A stretch of 64,000 bases of DNA, taken from contig NZ_CP155792.1 of the NCBI RefSeq assembly GCF_039729015.1, positions 888,001-952,000 on the forward strand. Direction: 5' to 3'. Numbering within the stretch: position 1 is the first letter of the stretch; each line of letters begins with the position of its first letter. This document shows, piece by piece, positions 27,097 to 36,012 of this stretch. The notes beneath the pieces were generated by a model. It was not told where the DNA came from and ran no database searches. It saw only the letters and a program-made list of their open reading frames with translations. The position numbers and the translations under genes were made by a program. Source of the DNA: Blastococcus sp. HT6-30 (GTDB lineage: Bacteria; Actinomycetota; Actinomycetes; Mycobacteriales; Geodermatophilaceae).

Positions 27097-28155
27097 CTAC
27101 TGCGTCGGGGAGCGGGTCCCCTTGCCCGCTTCGTGCGCCTTCACCACGACCAGCACGTCCTCCGGCTGGAGCGTCCCGATCAGCGGGTCGTCGAAGCGCA
27201 GCGTGCGCCCGCCGCGGGTCACCGACAGCACGATGTCGCGCAGCTGCCGGGGGCCCAGGCCCACCTCGTCGGTGGTGACCGTCCGCTGGTGGAGGTCCAG
27301 CCCCTGCCCACCGGTGACCAGGTCCTCGACCACGGCCACCACCCGCGGGGCGTCGGTGGACAGGCCGAGCAGCCGCCCGGAGGTGGCCGAGGTGGTGATG
27401 ACCGTGTCGGCGCCGGACTGCCGCAGGAGGTTGGCGTTCTCCTCCTCCCGGACACTGGTGGTGATCGGCACGCTCGGGTTGAGCTGCCGCACCGTCAGGG
27501 TGATGAGCACCGACGCGTCGTCGCGGTTGGCGGCGACGATCACCGACCGGGCCCGCTCCACGGCTGCCCGGCGCAGCACGTCCGTGCGGCCGGCGTCGCC
27601 GACGATGCCGGTGAGCCCGGCGGCGTTGGCCTCGTCGATCGCCCGGGGCTCCGGATCGACGACGACGATCTTCTCCAGCGGCGTGCCGTTGGCCTGCAGC
27701 GAGCGGATCGCGCTCCGGCCTTTGGTGCCGTAGCCGCACACGATGACGTGCTGGCGCACGCGGGACCTCCAGCGGTGGATGCGGAACTCCTCGCGCGAGC
27801 GCGCGGTGAGGGCCTCGAGCGTCGTTCCGATGAGGACGATCAGGAACATGATGCGCAGCGGCGTGATCAGCAGGACGTTGATCAGCCGGGCCTGCTCGGT
27901 GACCGGGGTGATGTCGCCGTAGCCGGTGGTGGAGAGGCTGACCGTCGCGTAGTAGGTCGCGTCGAGGAGCGAGATCTCGTCGCCGCGGCTGTCGGCGTAG
28001 CCGTCCCGGTCCAGGTAGACCACGAGCACGACGACGAGCAGGACGACCGCGGCGATGAGCACGCGCCGCCACACCTGGCGGACCGGTGACTGCTCGACGT
28101 GGGCGATCCGCACCCCGGTGTGCTCGGTCTCCAGACCGTTCCGCTCTTCAGCCAC
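27097..28155 (-). CDS. potassium channel with RCK/TrkA-N domain
   Basis: This 352-aa protein has two membrane helices (about residues 32-48 and 91-112) flanking a pore loop with the K+ selectivity filter TTGYGD (76-81). A cytoplasmic Rossmann RCK domain follows, starting HVIVCGYGTKGRSAI (141-146), then a C-terminal TrkA-C-like part. This is the MthK-type architecture, so a ligand-gated K+ channel is likely. It converges with the cyclase gene. Confidence 0.88.
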   Translation of the reverse strand: MAEERNGLETEHTGVRIAHVEQSPVRQVWRRVLIAAVVLLVVVLVVYLDRDGYADSRGDEISLLDATYYATVSLSTTGYGDITPVTEQARLINVLLITPLRIMFLIVLIGTTLEALTARSREEFRIHRWRSRVRQHVIVCGYGTKGRSAIRSLQANGTPLEKIVVVDPEPRAIDEANAAGLTGIVGDAGRTDVLRRAAVERARSVIVAANRDDASVLITLTVRQLNPSVPITTSVREEENANLLRQSGADTVITTSATSGRLLGLSTDAPRVVAVVEDLVTGGQGLDLHQRTVTTDEVGLGPRQLRDIVLSVTRGGRTLRFDDPLIGTLQPEDVLVVVKAHEAGKGTRSPTQ

Positions 28156-28229
28156 GCCGCGGACGATAGTGAGCGGACACGCCGGTCGCGCGCCGCCGCA
28201 CCCGAACGGGTGCCGCGGCGCCCGGCCGG

Positions 28230-29972
28230 TCAGCCCCCGACGGCCTCCCGCTCGCGCGCGGCGAGCTCACGCTTGAGCACCTTGCCGGCCGCCGACACCG
28301 GGATCGCATCGATGAACCGGACGTCGCGGAGCCGCTTGTACGGCGTCACCTTGCCGTTGACCGCCGCCATGACCGACTCGACGGTGAGGGCGGCGCCGTC
28401 GGCGTCGTCCTTGCGCACGACGTAGGCCACCGGCAGCTCGCCGGCCTCTGGATCGGGCCGCCCCACCACCGCCGCGCCACCGACGCCGGGGACGCCGAAC
28501 AGGACCTCCTCCAGCTCGCGCGGGAACACGTTGTAGCCCTTGTAGAGCAGCATGTCCTTGGTGCGGTCGACGATCGCCAGGTAACCGTCCTCGTCGAGGA
28601 TGCCCACGTCGCCGGAGTGGAACCAGCCGTCGACGTCGATGGCGTCGGCGGTGGCGTCGGGGCGGTGCGCGTACCCGCGCATCACCTGAGGTCCCCGGAT
28701 GCACACCTCGCCGCGCTCACCGGGGGGCAGCGGGTCGCCGCCACCGATCGGCCGGATGCTGATCTCGGTGTCGAAGATCGGCACGCCGACCGTGCCCGGC
28801 TTGCGGGTGCCGGACCGGAAGGACGGGTTGCCGGTCGCCATCATCGTGACCTCGGTGAGCCCGTAGCCCTCGCCGATGGTGGCGTTGGGCATCAGCGCGC
28901 CCATCTTCTCGATCAGCGTGACCGGGAGCGGTGCGGCGCCGCTGCTGACCCCGCGCACGTGCGAGAGGTCGGCCTCGGCGAACCCGGGCACCTGCAGCAG
29001 GGCGACGAAGACCGGCGGGGCGCCGCCGATGGCGGTCACCTGGTGCCTGACCATGTCCTCGACGTACTGCACCGGGTCGAAGCGCATGTGGATGACGGTC
29101 ATGGTGCCGCCCATGACCATGCCGTTGAGGTAGCCGATCGCGCCCATGGCGTGGAACCACGGCGTCAGGTTGATGATCCGCGCCTCCCCGAGCCGGGTGG
29201 GGCACTCGTCGGCACCCAGCACCTGCTCCAGGGTCACGTCACCGTGCTCGTCGAGCACCGGCACCGAGCCCGACGTCCAGCAGGCCGACTGCACCACGTT
29301 CGTCACGACCTGGCGGTGCGGCAGCTCCACGCCCTTGCTGACACCGGTCGTCCCGCCGGTGTAGGCCAGGTGTGCCAGGTCGGCGTGGACGTCGATGCCG
29401 GCGTCGAGGTGCCGGTCGGTGGGGTCGCCCGCGAGCAGCTCGGCGAGGTCGACGTCGGCGTCCTCCAATCCGTCGATCCGGGCGGCGAAGTCGAGGATGT
29501 GCGCCTCACCGGTGACGACGACGGTCTGCACCGGCGTCTGCACCAGCGCGCCCCGCACGAACGGCAGGACCTGGTCCCAGGTGATGAGCACCGTCGCGCC
29601 GGCGTCGCTGAGCTGGGCGGCGAGGTCGGCGGCCGGGAGCAGCGGGTTCGTGGGGGAGAAGGTGGCGCCGGACAGCAGGATGCCGTAGTAGATCGGGGGG
29701 TACTGGCGGCAGTTCGGGATGTGGACGGCGACGACGTCGCCCCGCCCGATGCCGTGGTCGGCCAGCCAGCCGGCGACGGCGTGCGCGCGGGCGCCCAGCT
29801 CGGTGAAGGTCAGCGGCACGTCGTGGTCGAGGAACGCCGTCCGGTCGCCCCAGCGACGCACGGCGGCGCGCAGGATCGATCCCACCGGCACCCGCGGGTA
29901 GTCCAGCGAGCGGGGCAGGCCGGGCGGCCAGCCGACCGTCGCGGTTGCCGGGGCGGACTGCACGGTGGTCAT
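28230..29972 (-). CDS. long-chain acyl-CoA synthetase-like AMP-binding enzyme
   Basis: This protein of about 580 aa belongs to the adenylate-forming superfamily. Visible motifs are the P-loop YTGGTTGVSKGVELPH (about 210), YGLTEVTMMATGNP, GWFHSGDVGILDEDGYLAIV, YKGYNVFPRELEEVL and the C-terminal catalytic Lys in AGKVLKREL. It activates a carboxylic acid to acyl-AMP and then acyl-CoA; chain length is unknown. The ATG at 29972 (MTTVQSAPA) is preferred. It is divergent from the patatin gene about 80 bases away, which may act on related lipids. Confidence 0.88.
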   Translation of the reverse strand: MTTVQSAPATATVGWPPGLPRSLDYPRVPVGSILRAAVRRWGDRTAFLDHDVPLTFTELGARAHAVAGWLADHGIGRGDVVAVHIPNCRQYPPIYYGILLSGATFSPTNPLLPAADLAAQLSDAGATVLITWDQVLPFVRGALVQTPVQTVVVTGEAHILDFAARIDGLEDADVDLAELLAGDPTDRHLDAGIDVHADLAHLAYTGGTTGVSKGVELPHRQVVTNVVQSACWTSGSVPVLDEHGDVTLEQVLGADECPTRLGEARIINLTPWFHAMGAIGYLNGMVMGGTMTVIHMRFDPVQYVEDMVRHQVTAIGGAPPVFVALLQVPGFAEADLSHVRGVSSGAAPLPVTLIEKMGALMPNATIGEGYGLTEVTMMATGNPSFRSGTRKPGTVGVPIFDTEISIRPIGGGDPLPPGERGEVCIRGPQVMRGYAHRPDATADAIDVDGWFHSGDVGILDEDGYLAIVDRTKDMLLYKGYNVFPRELEEVLFGVPGVGGAAVVGRPDPEAGELPVAYVVRKDDADGAALTVESVMAAVNGKVTPYKRLRDVRFIDAIPVSAAGKVLKRELAAREREAVGG

Positions 29973-30051
29973 GCGTTTCCTCTCGTCGGTGACCTGGCAC
30001 AGGGTGGCCCAGCTCACAGCCCGTGTCGAGGTCTCTGTGAGGATGTCGCCC

Positions 30052-30903
30052 ATGAGCGACCAGCGCACCGCCCTCGTCCTGGGCGGCGGAGGCATCACCG
30101 GCATCGCGTGGGAGATCGGCGTGCTCGCCGGCCTGGCCGAGGCGGGGGTCGACCTCACCGATGCCGATCTGGTCGTCGGCACGTCGGCCGGCTCGGTGGT
30201 CGGGGCGCAGATCACCAGCGGGGCGCCGCTGGAGGAGATGTTCGCCCGCCAGCTCGAGCCGCCCACGCAGGAGAAGGTTGCCCGGATGACCCGCGGCAAC
30301 CTCGCCCGGTACGCCTGGGCGATGCTCGTCAGCCGCGGCCGCGACGTCGAGTTCCGTCGTCGCGTGGGCACGCTGGCCCTGGCGGCGGAGAAGGCGGGGC
30401 TGACGCCCACCGAGGAGGAGCGGCTGGAGGTGATCGGCTCCCGGCTGGTCTCCCGCGAATGGCCCGACCGGCCGCTGACCGTGACCGCCGTCGACGCCGC
30501 CACCGGCGAGTTCCGCCCCTTCGACCGCGACTCGGGCGTGCCGCTGCTGCAGGCGGTGGCCGCCAGCTGCGCGGTGCCCGGCGTCTTCCCGCCGGTCACC
30601 ATCGACGGTCGCCGGTACGTCGACGGCGGCATGCGCTCGGCGGCCAATGCGGACCTCGCGCAGGCGTACGACCGGCTGGTCGTCCTCGCGCCGATCCCGC
30701 GCGGCGTCGGGCCGATGGCCAGCGTCGACGCCCAGGTGAGCGGAATGCTGGCGCGGGTCGTCGTCGTCGCCCCGGACGAAGGTAGCCGGACGGCGATCGG
30801 CCGCAACGTCCTCGACCCCGCGGCCCGGGAACCCGCTGCGCGGGCCGGTCGCGCTCAGGCGGCGGCGGTCGCGCAGCGGGTCACCGAGGCATGGAACGAC
30901 TGA
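30052..30903 (+). CDS. patatin-like phospholipase
   Basis: This 283-aa protein has the oxyanion-hole loop GGGGITGIAW (about 11-20), the nucleophile motif VVGTSAGSVVG (Ser about 45) and the catalytic Asp in RRYVDGGMRSAANADLA (about 191), giving a Ser-Asp dyad. It has no signal peptide. It is likely to hydrolyse membrane or storage lipids; fatty acids released could feed the divergent acyl-CoA synthetase. The ATG at 30052 is chosen. Confidence 0.88.
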   Translation: MSDQRTALVLGGGGITGIAWEIGVLAGLAEAGVDLTDADLVVGTSAGSVVGAQITSGAPLEEMFARQLEPPTQEKVARMTRGNLARYAWAMLVSRGRDVEFRRRVGTLALAAEKAGLTPTEEERLEVIGSRLVSREWPDRPLTVTAVDAATGEFRPFDRDSGVPLLQAVAASCAVPGVFPPVTIDGRRYVDGGMRSAANADLAQAYDRLVVLAPIPRGVGPMASVDAQVSGMLARVVVVAPDEGSRTAIGRNVLDPAAREPAARAGRAQAAAVAQRVTEAWND

Positions 30904-30922
30904 CCGGCCTTCGCGGGAGCGC

Positions 30923-31567
30923 TCAGCCGCGGCGCCACAGCCACAGGCCGACCCCGGCGAACCAGAAGGCCATCAGGTAGGTGACCGCCCAGCCCACCGG
31001 GGGGAGCGCCAGGCCGAGGGCGAACACCGCGCTGATGCCGACCAGCACCCGGGAGACCCGGGCGGTCCAGGCGGCGACCGCGACGGCGACGAGGAAGCCG
31101 ATGCCCACCCAGGCGGCCATCGGGTGGGCCACGTTCATGAGCAGGAGGGCGAACTCCGCGCCGGTCGGCGTCACCCCGTCGCCGAAGGTCAGGGTGCCGA
31201 CCGTCACCGCCGCGGCCGGAGCCGCCGTCGCCGCGGTCATCAGGAGCACGTGACCGGCGCCGAGCAGCGGCAGCAGCCGGACGGCGGCGCCGTCCCGCCC
31301 GCGGCCCAGGTGCACGGCCAGCAGCCCGGCGACGGCGGTGGCCAGCAGGGCATAGAGGCCCATGAGCACCGCGGCGAGCATCACGTCGGCGCCCGCCAGG
31401 GCGGACGCCGCCTCGGCGGGTGTGGCGGCGCCCCCCATCGGGTCACCGAAGGTGACGGCCGCAGCCGCGAACGCGAGCAGCGCGCCGACGCCGGCGAGCG
31501 CGGGCAGGGGGCTGCGCCGGCCGGTGGCGTGGGGCGCCGAGACGCCGGAGCTCGTGGTGGTGGTCAT
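30923..31567 (-). CDS. hypothetical multi-pass membrane protein
   Basis: This 214-aa protein has about six membrane helices, short loops, and Ala/Val/Gly-rich composition (for example LPALAGVGALLAFAAAAVTF, VMLAAVLMGLYALLATAVAG and FLVAVAVAAWTARVSRVLVG). No recognisable domain is present. The ATG at 31567 follows GGAGGA on the minus strand. It is divergent from the histidine kinase gene, whose input it might provide, which is speculation. Confidence 0.65.
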   Translation of the reverse strand: MTTTTSSGVSAPHATGRRSPLPALAGVGALLAFAAAAVTFGDPMGGAATPAEAASALAGADVMLAAVLMGLYALLATAVAGLLAVHLGRGRDGAAVRLLPLLGAGHVLLMTAATAAPAAAVTVGTLTFGDGVTPTGAEFALLLMNVAHPMAAWVGIGFLVAVAVAAWTARVSRVLVGISAVFALGLALPPVGWAVTYLMAFWFAGVGLWLWRRG

Positions 31568-31760
31568 GTGTGTGTCCTCCTCGGGCCGGCGCGTCCTTCG
31601 CGCCGTGCGCCCTCCACGCAACCGCTGGGCCGGCCGCCGGTCGTCTGCCCTCCGGCCGAGATGCCGACGGTGTCCGCCCGGGCCAGATCTCCCGCACGGC
31701 GGATGCGGGATCGCCCGCGGGGTGGATCCGCACCGGTCCCCGCGGTCCTACGCTGCGGCC

Positions 31761-32948
31761 ATGTCCGGACCGGGAGCCCGCTGGCGAGAGCTGCCGCTGT
31801 GGGTGCGCGACGGGGCGCTGGCCCTCGTGCTCACCCTCGCCGGCCAGGCCGAGCTGCTGCTCGCCGGCAGTGCGGTCGCGCGGCTGCCCCTGCAGATGGT
31901 GGCCTTCGCGGTGATGACCGGCAGCTTGGCGCTCCGCCGGTTGCGGCCGCTGACCGCGGCCGTGGCAGTCGCTGCGGGGCTGGCGTTCCAGACCCTCCTC
32001 GGCGACGCCCCGGCCGTCTCCGGCTTCGTCGCCGTCCTGGTGGTGACCTACTCGGTCGCCCAGTACGCGGACCGGCGGCGCGAAGCGCTGCTCGGTCTGC
32101 TCGCGGTGCTGGCCGCGATCGAGCTGTACGCGTTCGTCGGCGAGGACGTCATCGTCGCCGACGAGATCGGCAACGCAGCGATCCCGATCGTGGTGTGGGT
32201 CCTCGCCCGGCTCGCCCGGGAGCGCCTCGACCGGGCGGTGGCCGCCGAGCACGAGGTCATGGCGGCCCGGGAACGCGCCCGCGAGGTGGACCTCGCGCGG
32301 GCGTCGGCGCTGGCTGCGGAACGCCGGCGCATCGCCCGGGAGATGCACGACGTCGTCGGGCACGCGGTGACGTTGATGCTGCTGCACGCCGATGCCGCAC
32401 AGGCGGGCCTCGGCGGGCGGGAGCCGGCAGCGGAGCGCGCGCTGGACGTCGTGCTCACCTCCGGGCGGGCGGCGCTGGAGGATCTGCGGCGGCTTCTCCG
32501 GGTGCTGCGCGACGACGGCGGTGGCGGGGCCGGGGACGGGCAGCCCGGTTCACTGGCCGAGGTCGAGGAGCTGGTGGCGGCGGCGCGGTCGGCCGGTCGG
32601 CCCGCCGGGCTCGCGGTGGACGGCTGCCCCCGCCCGCTGCCGGCAGCCGTCGAGGCGACCGCCTACCGAATCGTGCAGGAGTCGGTCACCAACGCGATCC
32701 GGCACGCGCCCGGCGCCCGGATCGACGTCCGGGTGCACTACACCGACCAGACCCTGGAGGTGGAGGTCGCCGACGACGGCGGTGTCGCGCCGACCCCGCC
32801 GACGGGCGCGGGCTTCGGGCTGGCCGGCATCCGCGAACGGGTCGCACTGTTCGACGGCCGCGTGGAGGCCGGCCCACGGGAGGACGGCCGGGGGTGGCGG
32901 ACCCGCGCCGTGCTGCCGGTCCCCGCCGCGGAGCACGCGCCGGCATGA
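31761..32948 (+). CDS. two-component sensor histidine kinase (HisKA_3, NarL-type)
   Basis: This 395-aa protein has four or five N-terminal membrane helices (about residues 15-155) and a short coiled segment. The dimerisation box is ERRRIAREMHDVVGHAVTLM, with the phospho-accepting His about 195. The HATPase domain has ESVTNAIRHAPGARI and GAGFGLAGIRERV. No sensor domain lies outside the membrane, so it belongs to the intramembrane-sensing type. The stop overlaps the ATG of the response regulator. Confidence 0.88.
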   Translation: MSGPGARWRELPLWVRDGALALVLTLAGQAELLLAGSAVARLPLQMVAFAVMTGSLALRRLRPLTAAVAVAAGLAFQTLLGDAPAVSGFVAVLVVTYSVAQYADRRREALLGLLAVLAAIELYAFVGEDVIVADEIGNAAIPIVVWVLARLARERLDRAVAAEHEVMAARERAREVDLARASALAAERRRIAREMHDVVGHAVTLMLLHADAAQAGLGGREPAAERALDVVLTSGRAALEDLRRLLRVLRDDGGGGAGDGQPGSLAEVEELVAAARSAGRPAGLAVDGCPRPLPAAVEATAYRIVQESVTNAIRHAPGARIDVRVHYTDQTLEVEVADDGGVAPTPPTGAGFGLAGIRERVALFDGRVEAGPREDGRGWRTRAVLPVPAAEHAPA

Positions 32949-33607
32949 CCGTCCGCATCCTGCTGGCCGACGACGAGGCGCTGGTCCGGACCGGGCTGCG
33001 GATGATCCTTGAGGCCGAGACCGACCTGGAGGTGGTGGGCGAGTCCGCCGACGGGGTCGAGGCGGTGACCCTGTGCCGGCAGCTGCGCCCGGACGTGGCG
33101 CTGGTCGACATCCGGATGCCGCGGCTGGACGGCATCCAGGCGGCCCGGCGGATCACCGCGGAGCCGGGGAACGGCACGGCCGTCGTCATGCTGACGACCT
33201 TCGACGCCGACGAGCACCTGGTCGAGGCGATCCAGGCCGGTGCCACCGGGTTCCTGCTCAAGTCCATGCCGCGCGAGCAGCTGGTCACCGCCGTCCGGTC
33301 GGCGGTGAACGGCGACTCGCTGCTGGCGCCCGCGCTGCTGCGCCGCCTGCTCGACGACTTCGTCGGCCGCGCCGGGACGCCGGCCGCCGCCCCCGGCCTC
33401 GTCCTGCTGACGCCGCGCGAGGAGGAGGTGCTCCGGCTGGTCGCGCGCGGCCTGTCCAACGCCGAGATCGCCGCCGCCCTCGTGCTCGGCGAGGGGACGG
33501 TGAAGACGCACGTCGCCCGGGTGCTGGCGAAGCTGGGCGTCCGGGACCGGGTGCAGGCGGTGGTGCTCGCCTACGAGTCCGGCCTGGTGCGCCCCGGCGG
33601 CGGGTGA
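32945..33607 (+). CDS. LuxR/NarL-type response regulator
   Basis: This 220-aa protein has a receiver domain with acidic residues in LLADDEALVRTG, the phospho-acceptor Asp in VALVDIRMPRLDG (about 55) and the Lys in FLLKSMPREQL. A LuxR-type helix-turn-helix follows (TPREEEVLRLVARGLSNAEI, then TVKTHVARVLAKLGVRDRVQ). It is the partner of the upstream kinase by four-base overlap. Targets are unknown; the flanking membrane protein is a candidate. Confidence 0.9.
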   Translation: MTVRILLADDEALVRTGLRMILEAETDLEVVGESADGVEAVTLCRQLRPDVALVDIRMPRLDGIQAARRITAEPGNGTAVVMLTTFDADEHLVEAIQAGATGFLLKSMPREQLVTAVRSAVNGDSLLAPALLRRLLDDFVGRAGTPAAAPGLVLLTPREEEVLRLVARGLSNAEIAAALVLGEGTVKTHVARVLAKLGVRDRVQAVVLAYESGLVRPGGG

Positions 33608-33759
33608 GCGGCATCGGCTCCGCCTGGGCACATGACGCGCACGTGTTCCGGCGGCGCGCGAAGGTGGACCGGTCGCTGCTGGGCGAGGAGGCCGAACACC
33701 TCGACGCCGTCGCCCGGCTCGCGGTCGCCGGCGCCCTCGGCGCCTGACCGACCCGTCCA

Positions 33760-33781
33760 GGCGCTCCGGTACCGGAGCGCC
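33760..33781. terminator. 22-bp perfect palindrome after the two-component operon
   Basis: GGCGCTCCGGT/ACCGGAGCGCC is a perfect inverted repeat without spacer, between the response regulator unit and the enoyl-CoA hydratase gene. A terminator is likely; an operator is possible. Confidence 0.5.
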
Positions 33782-33830
33782 GCCCGTTGACAGGAGGAAG
33801 ACCACGGACCTCACCGAGCTCCGCTACGAG

Positions 33831-34694
33831 GTGGCCGACGGCGTCGCGACGGTGACGCTGCACCGGCCGGACAGGCTCAACGCGTTCACCCTGACGATGG
33901 CCGACGAGCTGGCCCGCGTGGCCGCGGCCGCGGACGCCGACGAGGACGTGCGGGTCGTCGTGGTGACCGGTTCCGGACGGGCCTTCTGCGCCGGCGCCGA
34001 CCTGGGCGGCGGACCCGGCACGTTCGGTGGCCGGCGCACCCGCGAGCGACCGCCGGGCCCGCTGAGCGAGGACATCGCCGGCTTCCCGCGGGACGCAGGC
34101 GGCGTGGCCGCGCTGCCCTTCGCCGAGCTGCGCAAGCCGGTGATCGCCGCGGTGAACGGGCCGGCGGTCGGCATCGGGGCCACCCTCACGCTGCCCATGG
34201 ACATCCGCATCGCGGCGAAGTCCGCCCGCTTCGGCTTCGTGTTCGGCCGGGTCGGGATCGTGCCCGAGGCGGCGTCGTCCTGGTTCCTGCCCCGGGTGGT
34301 CGGCATCAGCCAGGCGATGGAGTGGGTGGCCACCGGGCGGGTGTTCGACGCAGCGGAGGCGCTGCGCGGCCGGCTGGTCTCCCGCGTCGTCCCCGACGAC
34401 GAGCTGCTCCCGGCGGCCTACGGGCTCGCCCACGAGATCGTCGAGAACACCAGCGCGGTCGCCGTCGGTGCCGCCCGGCAGCTGCTGTGGTCGATGCTCG
34501 GCGCGGCCTCGCCGTGGGACGCGCACCGCGCGGAGTCCCGGGCGCTGGTGGAGCTGGGGGACGGGCCCGACCCGGCGGAGGGCGTGGCCGCCTTCCTGGA
34601 GAAGCGGCCACCGCGTTTCCCTTCGAGGCTGCCCGACGGCGCTGTCGCCGGGGTGCCGCGCTGGCCCGCCCCGCCGGACGACGTCACCGGCTGA
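33831..34694 (+). CDS. enoyl-CoA hydratase/isomerase family protein
   Basis: This crotonase-fold protein of about 287 aa has VATVTLHRPDRLNAFTLTMA at the N-terminus. The oxyanion-hole segment GSGRAFCAGADLGGG and the second one KPVIAAVNGPAVGIGATLTL follow. FGFVFGRVGIVPEAASSWFL carries the catalytic-type Glu. It acts in fatty-acid or related CoA-ester metabolism. The GTG at 33831 is the first canonical start, but it cuts into the first strand. An in-frame ACG at 33804, set seven bases after GGAGG, would restore the usual start (xDLTELRYEV). Confidence 0.85.
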   Translation: MADGVATVTLHRPDRLNAFTLTMADELARVAAAADADEDVRVVVVTGSGRAFCAGADLGGGPGTFGGRRTRERPPGPLSEDIAGFPRDAGGVAALPFAELRKPVIAAVNGPAVGIGATLTLPMDIRIAAKSARFGFVFGRVGIVPEAASSWFLPRVVGISQAMEWVATGRVFDAAEALRGRLVSRVVPDDELLPAAYGLAHEIVENTSAVAVGAARQLLWSMLGAASPWDAHRAESRALVELGDGPDPAEGVAAFLEKRPPRFPSRLPDGAVAGVPRWPAPPDDVTG

Positions 34695-34724
34695 CACCGT
34701 GGCGTCCGGCGGGGCCGGACGGGG

Positions 34725-35225
34725 TCAGGGCATGCGCGTGGGGTCGAGGTGGCGCAGCAGCGTCTCCCCGAAGTCCCGCATCGCCGCCACCTGCTCGGGG
34801 GAGAGCTGGTCGAACAGCTCCCGACGGACGCCCTCGACGTGGATGGGCGCCGCACCCTCCAGGGCGGCGAACCCCTCGTCGGTGAGCACGGCCAGCTGCC
34901 CGCGGCCGTCATCGGGGCACACCTGCCGGCGCACCCAGCCGCGCTCCTCCAGCCGGGACACCGCGTGCGAGAGCCGGCTGCGCGAGGACAGGCACCGGTC
35001 GGCGAGCTCACTCATCCGCATCCTCCGCTCCGGTTCCTCGGAGAGGGCGACAAGGATCTCGTAGTAGGCGTGCGAGATGCCGGTGCGGCGGGTGAGCTCC
35101 CGGTCGAGCCGGTCCTGCAGCAGCTGCGAGCTGTAGAGCCAGGCGCGCCATGCCTTCTGCTCCTCGGCGTCGAGCCAGCGGGGCTCACCCGTCGGGAGGG
35201 ACTGCGGCGACACCGGTGCGGTCAT
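34725..35225 (-). CDS. MarR-family transcriptional regulator
   Basis: This 166-aa winged-helix regulator contains HAYYEILVALSEEPERRMRM, the recognition region SELADRCLSSRSRLSHAVSR and the wing ERGWVRRQVCPDDGRGQLAV. MarR proteins usually repress themselves and a divergent gene until a ligand binds. The divergent neighbour encodes a YceI protein, and the gap contains an imperfect palindrome. Confidence 0.88.
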   Translation of the reverse strand: MTAPVSPQSLPTGEPRWLDAEEQKAWRAWLYSSQLLQDRLDRELTRRTGISHAYYEILVALSEEPERRMRMSELADRCLSSRSRLSHAVSRLEERGWVRRQVCPDDGRGQLAVLTDEGFAALEGAAPIHVEGVRRELFDQLSPEQVAAMRDFGETLLRHLDPTRMP

Positions 35226-35246
35226 GCGGACAGAATACTGGCGGAA

Positions 35247-35264
35247 TAGTCAAACGCTCAACTA
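35247..35264. promoter_or_regulatory. candidate MarR operator
   Basis: TAGTCAAACGCTCAACTA is an imperfect palindrome (TAGT...ACTA, six of nine positions symmetric). It is centred in the divergent region between the MarR and YceI genes and has the size and AT character of MarR sites. Confidence 0.45.
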
Positions 35265-35314
35265 CGCTACGGACGACGGCACGCCTGACCGCCCAGAACC
35301 ACCAGGGAGACACC

Positions 35315-35878
35315 ATGACCAGCAGCACCAGCGTCCAGATCCCCGGCTACGTCGCCGGCACGTGGGACATCGACGCCAGCCACTCCACCGTCGGCTTCTC
35401 CGTCCGTCACATGATGGTGAGCAAGGTCCGCGGGTACTTCCGCGAGTTCTCCGGCGAGATCGTCACCGCCGAGGACCCGGCGCAGTCCGTCGTCACCGCC
35501 ACGGTGGACATGGACTCGATCGACACCCGCCAGGAGCAGCGCGACGCCCACATCAAGTCCGCTGACTTCTTCGACGTGGGCAACCACACCACGATGGACT
35601 TCCGCTCCACCGCCGTGACGACCGACGGCGCCGACTGGACCGTCGAGGGCGACCTCACCATCAAGGGCATCACCAAGCCCGTCGTCCTGGCGCTCGAGCT
35701 CAACGGCTTCGGCCCGGACGCCTACGGCGGCACCCGCGCCGGCTTCAGCGCCAAGACCGAGATCTCCCGCAAGGAGTACGGCGTCGACATCGACATGCCG
35801 ATGGACGGCGGCGGCGTGGTCGTCGGCGACAAGATCACCGTCGAGCTCGAGATCGAGGCCGTGCTCCGCACCGCCTGA
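35315..35878 (+). CDS. YceI-family lipid-binding protein
   Basis: This 187-aa lipocalin-like protein has the diagnostic start WDIDASHSTVGFSVRHMMVS KVRG (split by a block), DMDSIDTRQEQRDAHIKSAD FFDV and DLTIKGITKPVVLALELNGF. No signal peptide is present, so it is cytoplasmic. YceI proteins bind isoprenoid or fatty-acyl chains. It is probably under control of the divergent MarR regulator. The ATG at 35315 follows AGGGAG. Confidence 0.88.
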   Translation: MTSSTSVQIPGYVAGTWDIDASHSTVGFSVRHMMVSKVRGYFREFSGEIVTAEDPAQSVVTATVDMDSIDTRQEQRDAHIKSADFFDVGNHTTMDFRSTAVTTDGADWTVEGDLTIKGITKPVVLALELNGFGPDAYGGTRAGFSAKTEISRKEYGVDIDMPMDGGGVVVGDKITVELEIEAVLRTA

Positions 35879-35962
35879 TCTGGTCGAAGGTGTGCGCCGA
35901 TGCGCAGTTCTGAGCCGAACTCTCGCTCGTCAGCGCACACCGTCGGGCGGTGAGCCCACCCA

Positions 35963-35998
35963 AGAGGACCCCGGACGGTTCACCGTCCGGGGTCCTCT
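35963..35998. terminator. 17-bp hairpin between convergent yceI and acetyltransferase genes
   Basis: AGAGGACCCCGGACGGT (35963-35979) and ACCGTCCGGGGTCCTCT (35982-35998) pair perfectly. The position between convergent genes fits a bidirectional terminator. Confidence 0.75.
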
Positions 35999-36012
35999 GC
36001 GTCGGTCGGGGG

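Noticed and set aside
33604-33747. 47-codon frame overlapping the response regulator stop
   Set aside because: It has a GTG overlap but no domain, and the length and composition do not separate it from chance; left out of the gene list.
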